DNA of 64,000 nucleotides from NCBI GenBank assembly GCA_024362935.1, contig JANCRA010000008.1:34318557-34382556 (forward strand), in the 5' to 3' direction. Below the pieces are notes generated by a model. It saw only the letters and a program-made list of their open reading frames with translations, made no database searches and was not told the DNA's origin. This DNA is from Setophaga petechia (taxonomy: Eukaryota > Chordata > Aves > Passeriformes > Parulidae). Below, piece by piece: positions 49,256 to 63,000 of this stretch (position 1 is its first letter; every line of letters begins with the position of its first letter). A program made the position numbers and the translations under genes.

Positions 49256-52200
49256 TCTTTCAACTGCATTTGTCCCTAAAGAGATATGCTACTTCATCCC
49301 CTTTCCTATCCCTACTTTTACTGTCCTGAGTTCTAGTAGCTCCACCTGAGAGCTTCTGAAGGTTGTTATCAAGTGATATCCAGCTAAAGGATCCAGAAAG
49401 CCACACTGGAAGTATCATACATATAAACATACAGATATAAGCCTTCAAATTTTCAGTGTATAAGTATCTGTTGGCTAGCTTTGGACTACTCACTCCCACC
49501 AAGAGCTTGCTGCAGCCCAGGCTGGCAGGGTGGCAGCTGCAGCCCCCAGGCTCCCCAGCAGCAACTGCAGAGGAGAGCTCTGAGCTGCCTCAGTTGCACC
49601 CTCAACAGCTGCTGAACCTTACTCCAAGTAGGGGTAAATCCAAGAGCTTCATCAGGATGAAACATGATTTTAACTTTCATATTTGTGACCCACAAAGTTA
49701 ATGTTTCAACATATTAACACATTAAAATGGAGGCTCTTCACTGAGTGAAATTAGCCACTGGAAGACCACTGCTGGTATCTTGCTTAAATCTTCTGGGAGC
49801 ATCATCTCTGTGCAGCCCTTTAACTTTCCTTTGAAGTAAAGGTCAGGTATACAGCTTGCTTTAAGCTAGCCAGAAGACTGCAATACACATGTGCTCATTT
49901 GTTAGAAGCACTTGTAAAGTCTTTTGAAATTGAAGTACTGCATAAATGATTTGTTAAAAGTATTTACTGGCTTTAAGGATCTCTCTTCAGAGGTGGTGGC
50001 TCCTTTCATGTCATGCATAACTACTAATGTGGTTGTTTATACCATAAGTGACCACAAGTGAAGCATCTGAAGATGAAATTTCCTTTTCAGTGAAGCACTT
50101 TAATCTTTCTGGATGTGCCAGTAGTTACTTGAAAGCCAATTTTATGGGAGAAGGTGAAAGAAATTGTAGCAAAAATCAATCAGGATCATGGCCTAGAGAT
50201 CTTTCTTCTCCCCCCAGGTTACAGACACTTTTTACATTTGCTCTTGAGCTATCACTTAATGATTAAACACTAAATGGGTAGATATAATTTTTACTTTACT
50301 AATAAATCAGGAGAAAAATTGAGTATGCCTTTTCTGAAAACAAGAACAAGGACAGTGATAAATCTATAATGGACTGATCTTTTACACTTTGTTCCTCAGT
50401 CAGAGTTTGATTTCATATGACTCTTTGAACTCCATTAGACTCAGTTTGTGCCTGTTTACAAAATGCAAAATTCATTGCAAAATCTTCCTTGGCTGCGTAG
50501 ATATTAGCTAGATATCACATTAAAACTGGTTTTCATGCTCAAGTTGTCCAGAGAAGAAAAATCTATTTATCTGTTTATACACATGAAACAGAAGTAAACA
50601 CTTGTAAAGTTTAAGTACAGATCTGAACTTTTGCTCAGTGGGAATAAAGACCATCAGTATTTAAAGAAGAGGTTTCAAGTCAGGCTAACCAGAGTGGTGT
50701 AGAGATGGGTCAAAACCAGAAGTTCTCCTTCTCTTACGATTAAGCTACATGAAATGTGAAGTTTGAAAAGCATAACTATGTGATGAGACTCAAGGGATAC
50801 ACAGAATTGTCTTTTGGGTTCTGCATGAATTATGACTTTTACTGACTATATGATCATATCTCTTTTTCCCTCTGACAGAAGTCCTTCTCTTTCATTGCAC
50901 AAAATTTCCCTTCTACTCACTTTGAAGGAAGCTGTAAGACTCCTATCACAGCTCAAAATGTGGCCAACTGCTTTATTTCCTGTAAATCCTGTTCTGATAT
51001 CAGGATGAATTAATTTTCTTGTGGTCTTTGCTATCATATTGATCATGGTTGTATCTGAGTGATCCACAAAACTCAAGAATTGCCCTTGCAGAAGTGGACT
51101 CTGCTGGGGAAAAAAAAAGACAGATAAAAGACTAAAAATTCTTTTCTAAGATGGTCAAACCCTGATTTTTCTACATACAAGCTATAATTAGATGCACATG
51201 GTTTCAGCTGTGAGTAGAACTGAATGAAACTTGCTGTCCATGTCAAGGAAAGCATTGATATTTAAAAAATTACTGTTCCGGTTTAGAATAGAATACAGTA
51301 ATTTATTTAAAGAAAAAGAAAAATCTTGCTTCCAAGGAAAATTTATGTTAGCAAAACGTTCTGGAAAATTGTCCTGTTGGATTTTCCTGCAGTTGAACAG
51401 ATCAGCCAACTGCCCCAACTCCAGGAAGCTCCTTGAATTGCCTTTCCTCCAGACACTCAATTTGGAAAGCCAGCTGTTGGAGATCCTGCTGCAGCTGGGG
51501 GTCCTGGCTTCTCCAGCCTGGTTTGGGCAGTAGAGCCCTGAGTTCACAGAGAGCCTCCCTGCCCCAGTCCTGCCTTCAGTCAGGCACCACCCTTCCCTCA
51601 GGAACCAGCCCCTCCCTGGTTATTCAGGCTTGAAGCTTCTGCAATGTCACTCTGCCCTTGCCCCACCCTTTCACTGGGGTTTCTCTTTTTTAGAAAGCAA
51701 GACACTGAGGTGGTGTGGAAAGGAGCTCCAGACCTCTGCCTGATCTGGTGTCTTCAGCTCCTGATCCCCATATTTAGATTGAACCTAGAGGATTTTTTAC
51801 CAGGTTCCATTGTCTCTGCAGGTGTGCATAGTGGTGGTCTTAACTCCAAAAATTTCCATGTACAGGGAAGTTTTCTTGAAATTACAGTTCTCAAACAATC
51901 CATAAAATGATATTGCAGAACTATTCTAGTGTAATACTAATTTCCTTCACAGAATAAATTTGGCAAAAATTTATACAAATATTTTAGCATTTCAGATATC
52001 AATATTTCCACAACCTTCATTAAGATGTCTCTTGTTGTCTGAGACAAGAGGTAGTGATATTTAATATTGCTTCAAAGGGCCTTCCAGCTGTAATTGAAAT
52101 TCCTGATGTGAAAAAGAACAAAGAAACAACTGCACCTTCCCAGTTCTGCAGGAGGCAAATGCAATGGGACCACTAGTGGCTTAAACTAATGGGCAATTCT

Positions 52201-52958
52201 GATAGCTGCAAACTGTTTTTAAAGTACTGGTGCAAGAAATCAAATTTGGTGTCTGTTGAGGGGAACAATCACCACTGAAGAGCTCTTATAAAATATTTAA
52301 ATACCCTTAGTTTTTATCTGCAGCTTTAATTTCCTATAAAATACATTCTATAGGTACTTACCCGTCAAATATTGAGATGCCTCTAGCTTTGTGTTTTGTA
52401 TTAAGTTTTTATTTCCATCAATTTGTATTTTAGATTGAAAATCAAGAACCTTTCAAGATAGTTTTGATTAATTTCAGGCACAACTTGGCTTCATTTATTT
52501 TTTATGTTTTGATGGTAATTTACCATGGCATAAAATTGTTTTGCATTAAACTACACTCATGAATCAAGAGTATTTTCCATTAACAAGATCCATTTAAAGA
52601 ATAAGCCCACCTACAAATCAAGTATTTTGTGTCAGTTTCTGTAATTATTGCTTGGAAAAAAATGGTACAATGGCACTGTGAATTATTTCAGTGCATAGAT
52701 GATTCAGACAAATAGAACAGAAATATTAATATAACTGGTACTGTGCTAAATTACCTGGCAGAGGCCATGGTTTAAGGTCTGTTACTCACTTACATGGAGA
52801 AAGAGGGCTTTAGCTTATGCTGTTGGGATTGTAACAGGTTTTTTTTTAAAGAGACTTCTACTCATTAGGAAATTATTCAGGGCTACCTTAGCTTCTAGCT
52901 AGGAAACCAAGTCATATCTAGTGACTGGAGCCCCATGGTTAACCCAAATCTATTTTTT
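49256..52958. other. mixed stretch with two GC-richer blocks of unknown nature
   Basis: 49490-49625 is GC-rich with repeated 'gctgcag' and 'cagctgc' words. 51400-51800 is also GC-rich and contains overlapping 66-119-codon frames on both strands (51188-51547 minus, 51231-51533 plus, 51433-51633 plus). No domain, LTR or LINE pattern is recognised in either. They may be unlisted decayed repeats or parts of non-coding transcripts. The rest is AT-rich. Confidence 0.45.
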
Positions 52959-53048
52959 AATATATATATATATATACACATACATAAATAAATATATATG
53001 TGTGTGTGTGTGTGTGTGTCTGTGTGTGTGTGTGTGTGTGTGTGTATA
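52959..53048 (+). repeat. compound TA/TG microsatellite
   Basis: (TA)8 at 52960-52976, a short TA/CA/AAAT-rich spacer, then (TG)n from about 52999 to 53044, interrupted once by TC near 53020. Long dinucleotide arrays of this kind are usually polymorphic. The alternating purine-pyrimidine sequence could adopt left-handed DNA. Confidence 0.95.
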
Positions 53049-53674
53049 ACTATTCCTTAAATATATATGTCTGTATGTATATATTTCTAAGGGTATGTAG
53101 AAAAATGTTCAGAGAAGAATTCCCTTGTTCATAAAGTTGTTTAGAAAGGCTGGCATATGAAAAGGAGATCAGGTAGCATCCATGAAGTTTATGACATCTA
53201 TATATAATTTATTTATAACTCATTTGCTCTTACCAGCCTTGTTGAGCTCATTTTAATTGATTTCAATGTTGACAATATTTTTGCACTATATTCAATAGTT
53301 GTACATTATTGACAGGAGTTCACTATGTCACATAATTATAAATAACAAAAGTTACCACGTTGGTTCTCTTGTAATTTTTAAAATTTGTTTCTCTCTTGTC
53401 TTTGTCCCCATGATTTCAGCAGATGTAGTTAATGCAGCAGGAAGGATGGGTGAAAATCAGATTGTACATTTTTGGCTTTCATCAAACACTTGAAAATGAG
53501 TAGCTGAGGCACCGGAAATTCTAATTTTATTCCTCTCTTTGGAATCTTTCCAGTTTTTTACTATCTGTCTTTTAACTTGCTCTAATATATTAATGATTAC
53601 ACTTATAAAACATTTAAAATTTGATTGTTCAGAGCATATATGGAAAAATTCTGATAACAAAACACCTTCTGCTG
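53049..53674. other. AT-rich non-coding stretch, nothing recognised
   Basis: No repeat family or coding exon is recognised between the two microsatellites. Small open frames on both strands (53299-53493 and 53457-53660) lack any informative motif. Confidence 0.55.
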
Positions 53675-53701
53675 TAATAATAATAATAATAATAATAATA
53701 A
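53675..53701 (+). repeat. (TAA)9 microsatellite
   Basis: Nine perfect TAA units. Confidence 0.95.
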
Positions 53702-56700
53702 CAAGACTACTTATTCTAAAAGTGAATATCTAAGATTAAACAAAGATATTTTAGATGTTATGATGAAATGCAATAAGCCTTCTGTAGATGACATCGTTTC
53801 AGTTGCTGATAGTCAAAGTCCATTTGGTTTCAGAATGCTAATATTTTTTAATTTTGTCATCAACTCTCACCAGTCAAGATTTAACTAGAGCTGCCTAGTG
53901 TCCTCAGAATTGTCTGAGGCAATCGATATCTCTTTCTCTTTACAATTAGTTTTAGTTTTCAGTAGTGAGGCAGAAGGCAGTCTTTTCCTCAATGCAAGTG
54001 AAGCGACCCCTCCTAATACCTGCAGACTGACATCAAAGCTCTGAGAAATGAGAACAAGCCCATTTATCTCAGTAGGTGTTAACTCACATGCCCCAAAACG
54101 ATTGCTTTACATCAAGTTTCTCAATGTGCCTTAACATTTCAGTGCAGTTGAAGTGTATGAGGCCATAACTGCTGGTTAGCTGCTGGTAATATAATGGAGG
54201 GCTAGCTTAGGCCACAGAGGGTGTGGGATCAGCCTCTTTCATCTTGGGATCCAACCTGAGCTACTTTGTCCCAGTTGGATACTTTAGGAGAGTGGGAGCA
54301 AGAATTGCAGTATTCATTACTCGGTTCATTTTAAAGCTCTTATGTGGAAGAAGAGTGAGAAGTACTTTCTCGTCTCTTTGCTTCACTTCCATTCTTGTGT
54401 GGCTTCTGATGTTTCCATTCTTGGAGTGTATGCCCAGACCTTAAAATGTGCTGTTCTCTGGCCTGGCTAAAACTGTGTCCTAATCACTAGATCAGAACTC
54501 CCAAGACAGAGGAACATGGAGGCCATTTGTCATGGCTGTTGCTTAACATGCTTTTTTAAATTGCTTCTCATGATACTTTGGAGCAACCTGATCTGAGACC
54601 TGTCAGACAGCACACACAACAACATGAAAATCCAGTTCTCAAAGGCCAGCACCAATATGAAATACTGATTCTGATGTTAAGGCTCCTGCTGTCTGTGGTG
54701 CAGTTGAACCAGAAATTGAAATAATTGAAAAGAATAATTTATGGTTTTATTGCATTAAATTTGAAAATAAAAGATACGTCTTCTTTCATTTTATGTCAAC
54801 ATGCAAAAAAAGACAAATTTCCTTTCAAAGGGGTGCCTTCAAAAAGAAAATCAAGACATGAAAATTTGTGAGACATGAATTTTCAAGACATTAAAATTTC
54901 ACCCTTATTTTGAAATCTTTGTGAAATTAAAGACCCCTCTTGTGTATATATGTGTCTTTTTTATGAACTCCTGGGGTGGGTCTTAGATTGATGTCTCTGC
55001 AAATGTTTCTTAATGCTGAGGGATGACATTTCCTTTCATTTTTTTTTTAAAGTTGGCCTCTTTGATGGTTATAATAATTTCCTGTTAGGAGGAGAACATT
55101 GGTTTACTCTATATTGCAACTGGGCAACCCTTCCTGCTCTCAGAGGATTAATTGGAGGTCTCCTACCCCTTTGAGTGGTTAATAAAACATGTATCTGACA
55201 AGCAAATCAATTCACCTGATTCCCCCTGCTTAGGTAGAAGCTGTTAAGCACAAATTCTAGAAACTTGAGAAAACAGAAAAAACAAGCAATCTCTCTGCCA
55301 CTTCACTGTAAAACGAGATTCCTGAAATGTATGACAATTAGGTGTAATGGATGTTCTGCCAAAGCCTAATACAGAGCTGTGGGGTTTTTTTCCCTGATGA
55401 TGTTTAACTGCAGCTAAATATGCCAAGTTGACATTTGCCTGCAATTACCATGGAACCATATTGAGATCTTCACTCTCTGAAGAGATTTTGAATGACTACA
55501 ACATCTTCTAGCATAACATCTTGTTTTCATTAATCTTTCCAGTGACTCTTGCTGCTGGCAACCCTCAACTTAAACACAGCTTCTCTCTCACTTTGGGAAT
55601 TTGCATAACTTTTTCTGTTAAATAAATTTAAAAAAAATTAAAATAAAATACATATATATAAAGATAAACTTCTGAATGTAATTTCAAACATGAAGCATTA
55701 ATAAATAATAAGGTAATCTGAGGTCCTCACAGAGTAGGCCTTTCAAAGTTTTTGTTCTATGTCCTTTGTTGCAGTGTGACCTAACAAATTGTGTGTATCT
55801 AAGTATAAGTAATATAAGCCACCTGAAAATTCAAAGTCTGTGCATATTTTGACACAGGCGAAATCAAGATTATGTCCTACTCTCAAATTATGAGAACGAT
55901 GTGGAGAGAAAGGCACACAGAAATTTCATATTTCCTCTTCTGTCCAGGCATGTTCAGTATTTTGAAATATGGAAATAAATTTACTGAAAAATTAAACTAT
56001 GTCTGTGACAAAATTTGCTGCTAAGCCCTTGCAATGTCTGACAATTGGTGTTCCATCTGAAAGCGCAATTAATAATATCACTCTCTGAGGAAACCATTAA
56101 CACTGGATTTTTATTAAAATTAAAAAAAAAAAATAAAAGGAAAGAAAGTGTTGGACTTTCCTAACAGATTGCACATAGTGCTTGTCCATTGTTTTACAAT
56201 TGTCTTTAAAGGGGGAAATACAGGACAGCTGTTTCTGAATATTAATCAGAAATCTAGCAAGTCTGCTAACAGCAGACAAAGACATGATCTAGGTAATAGG
56301 AAGATACATATTGAGTAGGCATGGGATTACACTTTCGAAAGAAAGGAAAACACAGTGTAGTTACACCATCGTTCTTATATACTGCAGGAACAATTTTAGG
56401 AAGAATACACCTATTCTACGGTCACATTTACTGATTTGGGAATATTATTTCCTTCCCCTGGTCCTGAGTAATTAATATAATCAGGAAAAGCTGGCTTATT
56501 TATTTCCACTTTGGAGAAAATTCAGGCTTAAGAAAAGCAACCTTTTATGTGATAGAATTTGCTGCTTTACATACTATAGATTCTAGCTAGAAGTATGCCT
56601 TGCCTTGCTCCAGAAAGTTTTAGATAATATATTAAAGATAGAAAACTGCTCAGGTAGGGTTGTAGAAGCTGTAGAAGTAACAGAGAAATGCTCCTCACTT

Positions 56701-56843
56701 TTGAGCAGCAGTTTCAACACAGCCATCACACACTGAGATGTTGACTTTTTTACTAATAAGTTGTGACAAAACCTGCTCTGGCCAGATCCTTGAAGTGGAA
56801 CTGTCTTTAACTTTTCCTTAAAGTGATGTTACCAAAAATCACT

Positions 56844-57015
56844 AATGACTTTCCAATTACTAAAAAACAATCTTATTACAGCACAGGAACAAAGAAACTT
56901 TGAAATGTTGAGAAGTCAGATTTGCTGGCTAAGACATTAAAAGTTCTGACCAAAAAAAAAAAAAAATCCACAACCCCTAATTCTTGCACTTTTCTAGAAT
57001 GACTTTCCAATTACT
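56844..57015 (+). repeat. dispersed 18-bp perfect direct repeat
   Basis: 'aatgactttccaattact' occurs at 56844-56861 and again at 56998-57015. The second copy lies next to the tandem duplication at 57029-57086, so this short interval has been rearranged more than once. Confidence 0.9.
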
Positions 57016-57028
57016 TTATTTTTCCTTT

Positions 57029-57086
57029 TTCTGTGCCATACAGTTGGTTATGTTTCTTAATTCTGTGCCATACAGTTGGTTATGTT
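57029..57086 (+). repeat. 32-bp-period tandem duplication
   Basis: A 26-bp word is repeated exactly at 57029-57054 and 57061-57086, separated by six bases (tcttaa). This is a slippage-type local duplication. Confidence 0.95.
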
Positions 57087-60000
57087 ATTATAGTCTGAGA
57101 ATATTGTCACTCTCTTATTGATACTTCGCATCTCTCTTTGTCCATATGATCCATCTCCTGCAATCCAGAAATTTTCCCCCAGCTGGTCATTCTCAGTGGT
57201 TCCAGGGACAGCTCCATCTTTTATTCATTTAGCTATGCAGTTTTTATTTTCTAGAACAAAACAGTGAGCAGAAGGTCCCCTTCACTGATGGCAAGCACCT
57301 TTTAAAACAAAATATACAGTAAACTTTAATCAAGCCCAACATTGATACTATGTCTGTCAGAGAAGCTTTCACAGAGTTTGTTCTTTTTTCTTGATATTAT
57401 TTTATCTTGATTCCGCTGCCAATAGCAGCACCAAGCTTCTTTTAAGTGGGATTGGTGCACAGAAAAACTGCTGGAGTTACACATGGCCTGAAATGGATGT
57501 AGCACATCAGGCAATGCAAATTTAGTGTATGTAGAGAATATTTGTTAAGTATTTAATCTGAAAACCTTAGACCTTTCTTTTTTTATTCAACAAACAGAAA
57601 AATACATTTTATGATCTAGTCATCCTCTGTTTTGGTAGATGTTGGGTCTTCTGGAAAAGACTTCGCATGACCTTATGTTGCACTGAAATATGTTTAAGAT
57701 TTTGAGGCTTCTGGCACTACGTAAGTGGATATAGAAACACTGGTGTGTGAAGAGTTGAAATATGAGTTTGGAAGAAAGGAGGCATTGAAAGGCAAAGTGA
57801 GCTGTCTAGAGTGGCACATGAGATGGAAGACAACAGGTAGAATATGAATCAATACCTTAAGTTATACACAATGAAGTTATTTCAGTAGAGAAATTCCACC
57901 TGGGTCTTATTACAAGCCTAGCTATTTCAGACATGTTTTTTTTTTTATTTTTTTTAATCCCAAAGGAACATGAAATTTTTTAAATACCGGTATTGATACA
58001 GTTTAGCCTTTTAGAGACATGCCTTTGCTGCTGCAATCACCCTCTTGGTCAGGCTGTATAACTTCAATGGCCAAATGGGTGGGAATCTTGCAGATACACC
58101 CCCACTGGCGGGGCCAGTTAATGACCTTTTTATTAGTCTACCTGATTAATAAGTTGGATAACGGCTCTTGGAGCAAGAACTGTCTAAGCATTGTTTATCA
58201 GTCATAATGGGCTCTAGAACACTGTGTGCAGTCTGCAGAAAGAGATATAATTGAAGTGGAGCAATACAGAAACAAAAGTAATTTTGTTTATGTGCTTTCA
58301 TGGCAAGAGAAATAGAGGGGTGGTTTATGTGGTGTGGGGTGCTGTTTGTCTGCCTGTTTTCAAAGCAGAGATCATTCAGTAGGCCTAACCCAAAGCCTCT
58401 CAGAAGCATAGAGAGAATGTAATATTTTTTGGTCCCAAAAATGAGGGCTATTTCTTAGCTGTGGCAGAAAAGACAGTGAGAAATGGAGGGAAAACAGACA
58501 GAACTAAGATCAAGATCTACTGAGAGGAAACCCCACAGAGTAGGCTTTCTCTCTTGATTGTACAGAGGAGGGATAGGTTTCTGTCTTACATTTCTGTAAG
58601 AAATGCTGCTTCATTACCCACACTATGTGAGGGCAGCAGTGGGAATCTATTTTTATTTTCTTTTTTTTTTGTATCTCAACGCATGATACCAACAAAGCAA
58701 GAAAGAGAAATAGTAATTCTCCTAGCAGCTGTCTGAATTTTCTGTATTTAAAGGTAATCATTAAGCAACTTTGAGTGCAGAATAGCAGAAGGTTTAAAAT
58801 GATGGTGTGTCATAAACTTAGTATGTTTTATGTGTTATATATATACAAAGACGTATACATATGCTGAATCTGCTTCCCTTTCAGATTTTTAAAGTTTTAA
58901 TTTAGCATGTGAAACAATGTTGTGATAAATTCATTCTGTATAGATAGATATATATCAGCTGAAGAAGCAGCAGGTCCCTAACCCAGGCTCAGAATTGGCC
59001 CTTCTCAATTTATACAACTAACTCTTCATTCCCTCCTTGCTCTAAAGAGAACGCTGAACATGAAAAAAGAACTTTGGCATATGTATTAGGCACATGATTC
59101 ATTACCATATTCTAAATGGGGAGTGAGATGAATGTGGGAGACTCTGGGCTCACTCCCTGTTCTCTCCTCCCTACTGTTCTGCATTTACTCTATTGAAGGA
59201 ATACATCATGGGGAGGATACATCATTAGGTAGTGTTGTTTTGCATGTATTTAAACACATATTTGATTACCCACCAATTTAAAACCCCTCACATATCAAGG
59301 CAAAACTTTAGAAGTCAAACACCTCCTCAGTCTTTCAGACTTAAATGCAAACTGGCTAAAATAAAACAATTAAAAATAATTTATTACCTGAATTTCTTTT
59401 TGGACGCAGGCAAATACAACGTGATCTCAGATATTGGAAAACTTACACAGTTTGAGCTCTTTTTAGTCCACTAATTCAGGACATAAAAACTGCATAACTG
59501 AAAATAATTTTTTAAATTTTTAAGTGTGCAATGTGTTGCATTGCATTCAGTGTGTCGGGAGTCCTGGAACATGATGGGAATGCATTCTAAAATCCACTAT
59601 AAATTAAATTCATAAAAATGGGGAAATGTCATAGTTTTCAAATAAACTGCAATTACAAATTATAACTACACCACCATTTTATGATGCTATTTTATAGAAT
59701 CTGTAATATTTCCTTGTGTGGAATGACTTTTTGATTAGAGACCACGCATGTTGATAAAATCTCTGCTGGAGGATGAGTGCAGCTCGGGGACCTCAGTAGG
59801 GAGGAAGTGTAGGTCTCAGGCCGTCCAGGGCTGTGGCTCCCCAGCTGGCAATGTCAGCAGGGACACCAAGCACAGAATCAACCTCTCACCCCTAGAGGTC
59901 TCCCCAGGTCAGAATTAAGAAACTACTGCAGAATAATGTATAAAAGTTTATTTTTGACATTAACTATTTTTATGTGTTTTGCAGAGAAATGAATCAGTAA

Positions 60001-63000
60001 CCACTTTCAGATATTTGATGTAAACAAACTTTTTTCAAATATACTAGTTTAAGCTTAATTATATACTCGTTTTTACAACTATGACCATCAGATATGTTAA
60101 CAGTTTTTCAGAAAATCTTACATTTTAAGCATCTCAGGATACTTGCCTTTCCGTGGTAACATAATTAGGGTTCTTTATCTGTTGGGGTTTTGTTTTCAGT
60201 GAATCATTAGGATCACTCATTTCAAATCTAAATGTGAAGGAAGCATATTTCAACTTCCTTTCCTGTCAAAGGTACATATAGTTTCATAGCTCATTAAAAT
60301 TAAACAAAAATACCACTGAGAACCTTAAAATTAATATTTTATTTCTTTTCAGTGTGTGTGAAGAATGTTAAGTATTTACATTGGATCAGAAATCAAACGA
60401 GGAGACAAATGTTTAAACCTGGAAAGGGCTCATTTGTCGTCATCAATGTTGGAATGTGAAGATAATAGAGAATCTGTTATCATTTCAAAACAGTAGGAGA
60501 GACACAATTTATATTTATATTGTTACTAAAAATATCGATTTTTTGGTGGTATATTGCAGAAAAATTATGTATAATAATAGTGCTAGCATATTAAAAGCAA
60601 ACCAGTAATACTGATGTCTGTTTACTTTTCCTGTCTAACGAAGTCCAAACCCACAACTGTCAGAAACATATCAGTTAAGTCCATAGCCAAATTTAAAATT
60701 TTTCTTTCATATTCTATATGGTTCTCCAGGTTGCTGCAGTGTTAAATATGTGGTTCTGCTAAATTAGGTGGGATCCCTCATCTAGCTAATTTGTTTGAAT
60801 TTTCTTCATGTGTAGTATAAAATGGTCGTGGTGTTAGATATAGGAAGAGACCCATGCCTTGAATTTCTCAAGGTGTACAAAACAGACTGGGAGAGGAGAG
60901 ACTCTCAGTGTTTGTGAACCTTGGTATTTTAGCCCTACTTTCTAATCAATAGTTTAATAGCAACTACTGCAGCCTTGAGGTCCCAAAGTGAGAGTTGGCA
61001 TTTAACTAATCTAATCAGTTGAGAACATTTATATCCAAGGAGTCAGAGCTATTACACTTACTGAAAAACAGAATATAGAGTTGGAGCAAGGGACACATCC
61101 ATCATCGAGAGCTCTGTCTGAAGAAGGGCTTTGGATCTCACAAATGCATTATTGCTTTACATGGCAAACTTTATTGCTAAATAAAGACAAGTTTATTATA
61201 TCATGGATTTTACTTACCAAGTGTTCTTCATAAGGTAAAGGATTTTTTTCTTGGCGGGGGGCAGGGTAAGGGAGAGAGCTTTTTACATAGTTTTTCAGAG
61301 CTTGCCTGATAAAGAAGCAAGTATATCATTACTGTTGTCTGAAACACCACTGAGGTTTAGGGGCTCATAGGTAAAGCGTCACTTCCCACACTTTTCCTTG
61401 ATTAATTTCGATTTTATGCAGTGTGCAGAAAAGGGTTATCTTTTATTTCACTCAGATCCCTTTCATCACAGGGTGGAGGTGGGGCGGACAGATTGGGAAA
61501 AGAAGGAAACAAGATGTAGTCTAGCCAGCCTTCTTTCAGAGGAAATGTACAAAATTTCATTTAATAAAATGAAAACACAGATCTTTTGGATTTTAATCTG
61601 GCTCTAGAAAGAAAGATTTAAGGATCTCAGCATTAGTCTTCTGTTAATATTGTACTGAAAGAAACTCTTTTTTATGTTCTACAGTACACCATTCTACTTA
61701 TTGCTTTTTGGGGAGGGAGGGATTCATGAAACTTTATTTAGGCCATCTCTGTGTGTGTGTGTATGTTTGTTTTGGTAGGGGATTTGTGTTTGTTTGGATT
61801 TTTGTGGGTATTTTTAGGTTAGTCTTAAAGGAATCCTCGCAGGCTTCAGGTTGTCTCACCTATCATTAATCCAATAGTACTAATTCTTCATTTTTGTGTT
61901 CCTCACTCTATAACTTACCAAGCTAAAGATGCAAAAGTATTTTAGAACCTTATTAACTAGATAGCAGTGTGAAGCTCACTATACCTCCCTCTTTCAGCTA
62001 AACTCATGGGATAAAATCTTAACACCAAGAACTACAACAAAAAAGTATGAGCACTAAAACAAACAAGTAATTTTTCAGTCAAATTATATCTGTTGTGCAG
62101 ATGCACATAAGATGTGGCCACTCATGAAATATTCTAATTTACTTAGCTAAAACAGGCTTGATTTCTGAGCAAACAGAGCTCAGAAAAGCTCACTTTTAAG
62201 CTAGACCTAAGAAAGAGAAGGCATGCAAGTTTTAAATGAGGTAATACTATGTAAAACAACAAATAGTCCTTGTGACAAATTCTCAAAACTTTCTTTTTAT
62301 TTGTGTGTATTTCATATCCACTTGCTGATAAATTCTTTATTGCAAAAATAAATATGTAGAAAGATTCATAGACATGCATTCTTCTAATTCAAAATCAAAT
62401 AGCATTGTACATGCTGGCATTATATTTTGTTCCTCTAAGACAATAATTACACCACTGTTCCTCGCTACTTAGGAAAAAATTATAATCCAAGAATTAACAG
62501 ACTACATATTGATTATAATTTCCTGGTTAGTAATGCCCATGCTGGTAAGAAGAATGCAAACATAACAAAATTCTCCTTCTCCAGTTGCAGCATACCAATT
62601 GGAGGACTCATTTTCCAATTCTCAGTGATAGATTCAGGCTGCTTTTGCCTTTTGTGTCCTGTGGAGAACAGGACATAGTCTTTGTCTCATTTATAAGCTT
62701 TCTTATTCAATGCTACTTTATTTGCAGAGATTTTTTGTTCAGTATTCTTTACTAGTGGTCCACAACGTTAAAGGGTAACCAGATAGCATCAAATGAGGAA
62801 ACCTGCTATTTTAGCCAGTTCTAAGAAGAAAGTAACATTTTGATTGCCAGCAGCGAAGCCTTATCTTTACCAGCTATTCTCCCATATCATTTTTGTCAGT
62901 GAGTGCATATGTAGAAGTCCAGAATAATCTTTTTCCCCTATCTCTCCAACATTTTTTGTGTCATGTGAATGACCCAGTCTTCATTCAACATTTCCTGGAA

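Noticed and set aside
48914..49279. 121-codon plus-strand frame
   Set aside because: Lies almost entirely within the minus-strand solo LTR, antisense to it.
54223..54444. 73-codon hydrophobic frame suggestive of a membrane protein
   Set aside because: No family resemblance, no upstream or downstream exons, and a T-rich composition explains the hydrophobicity.
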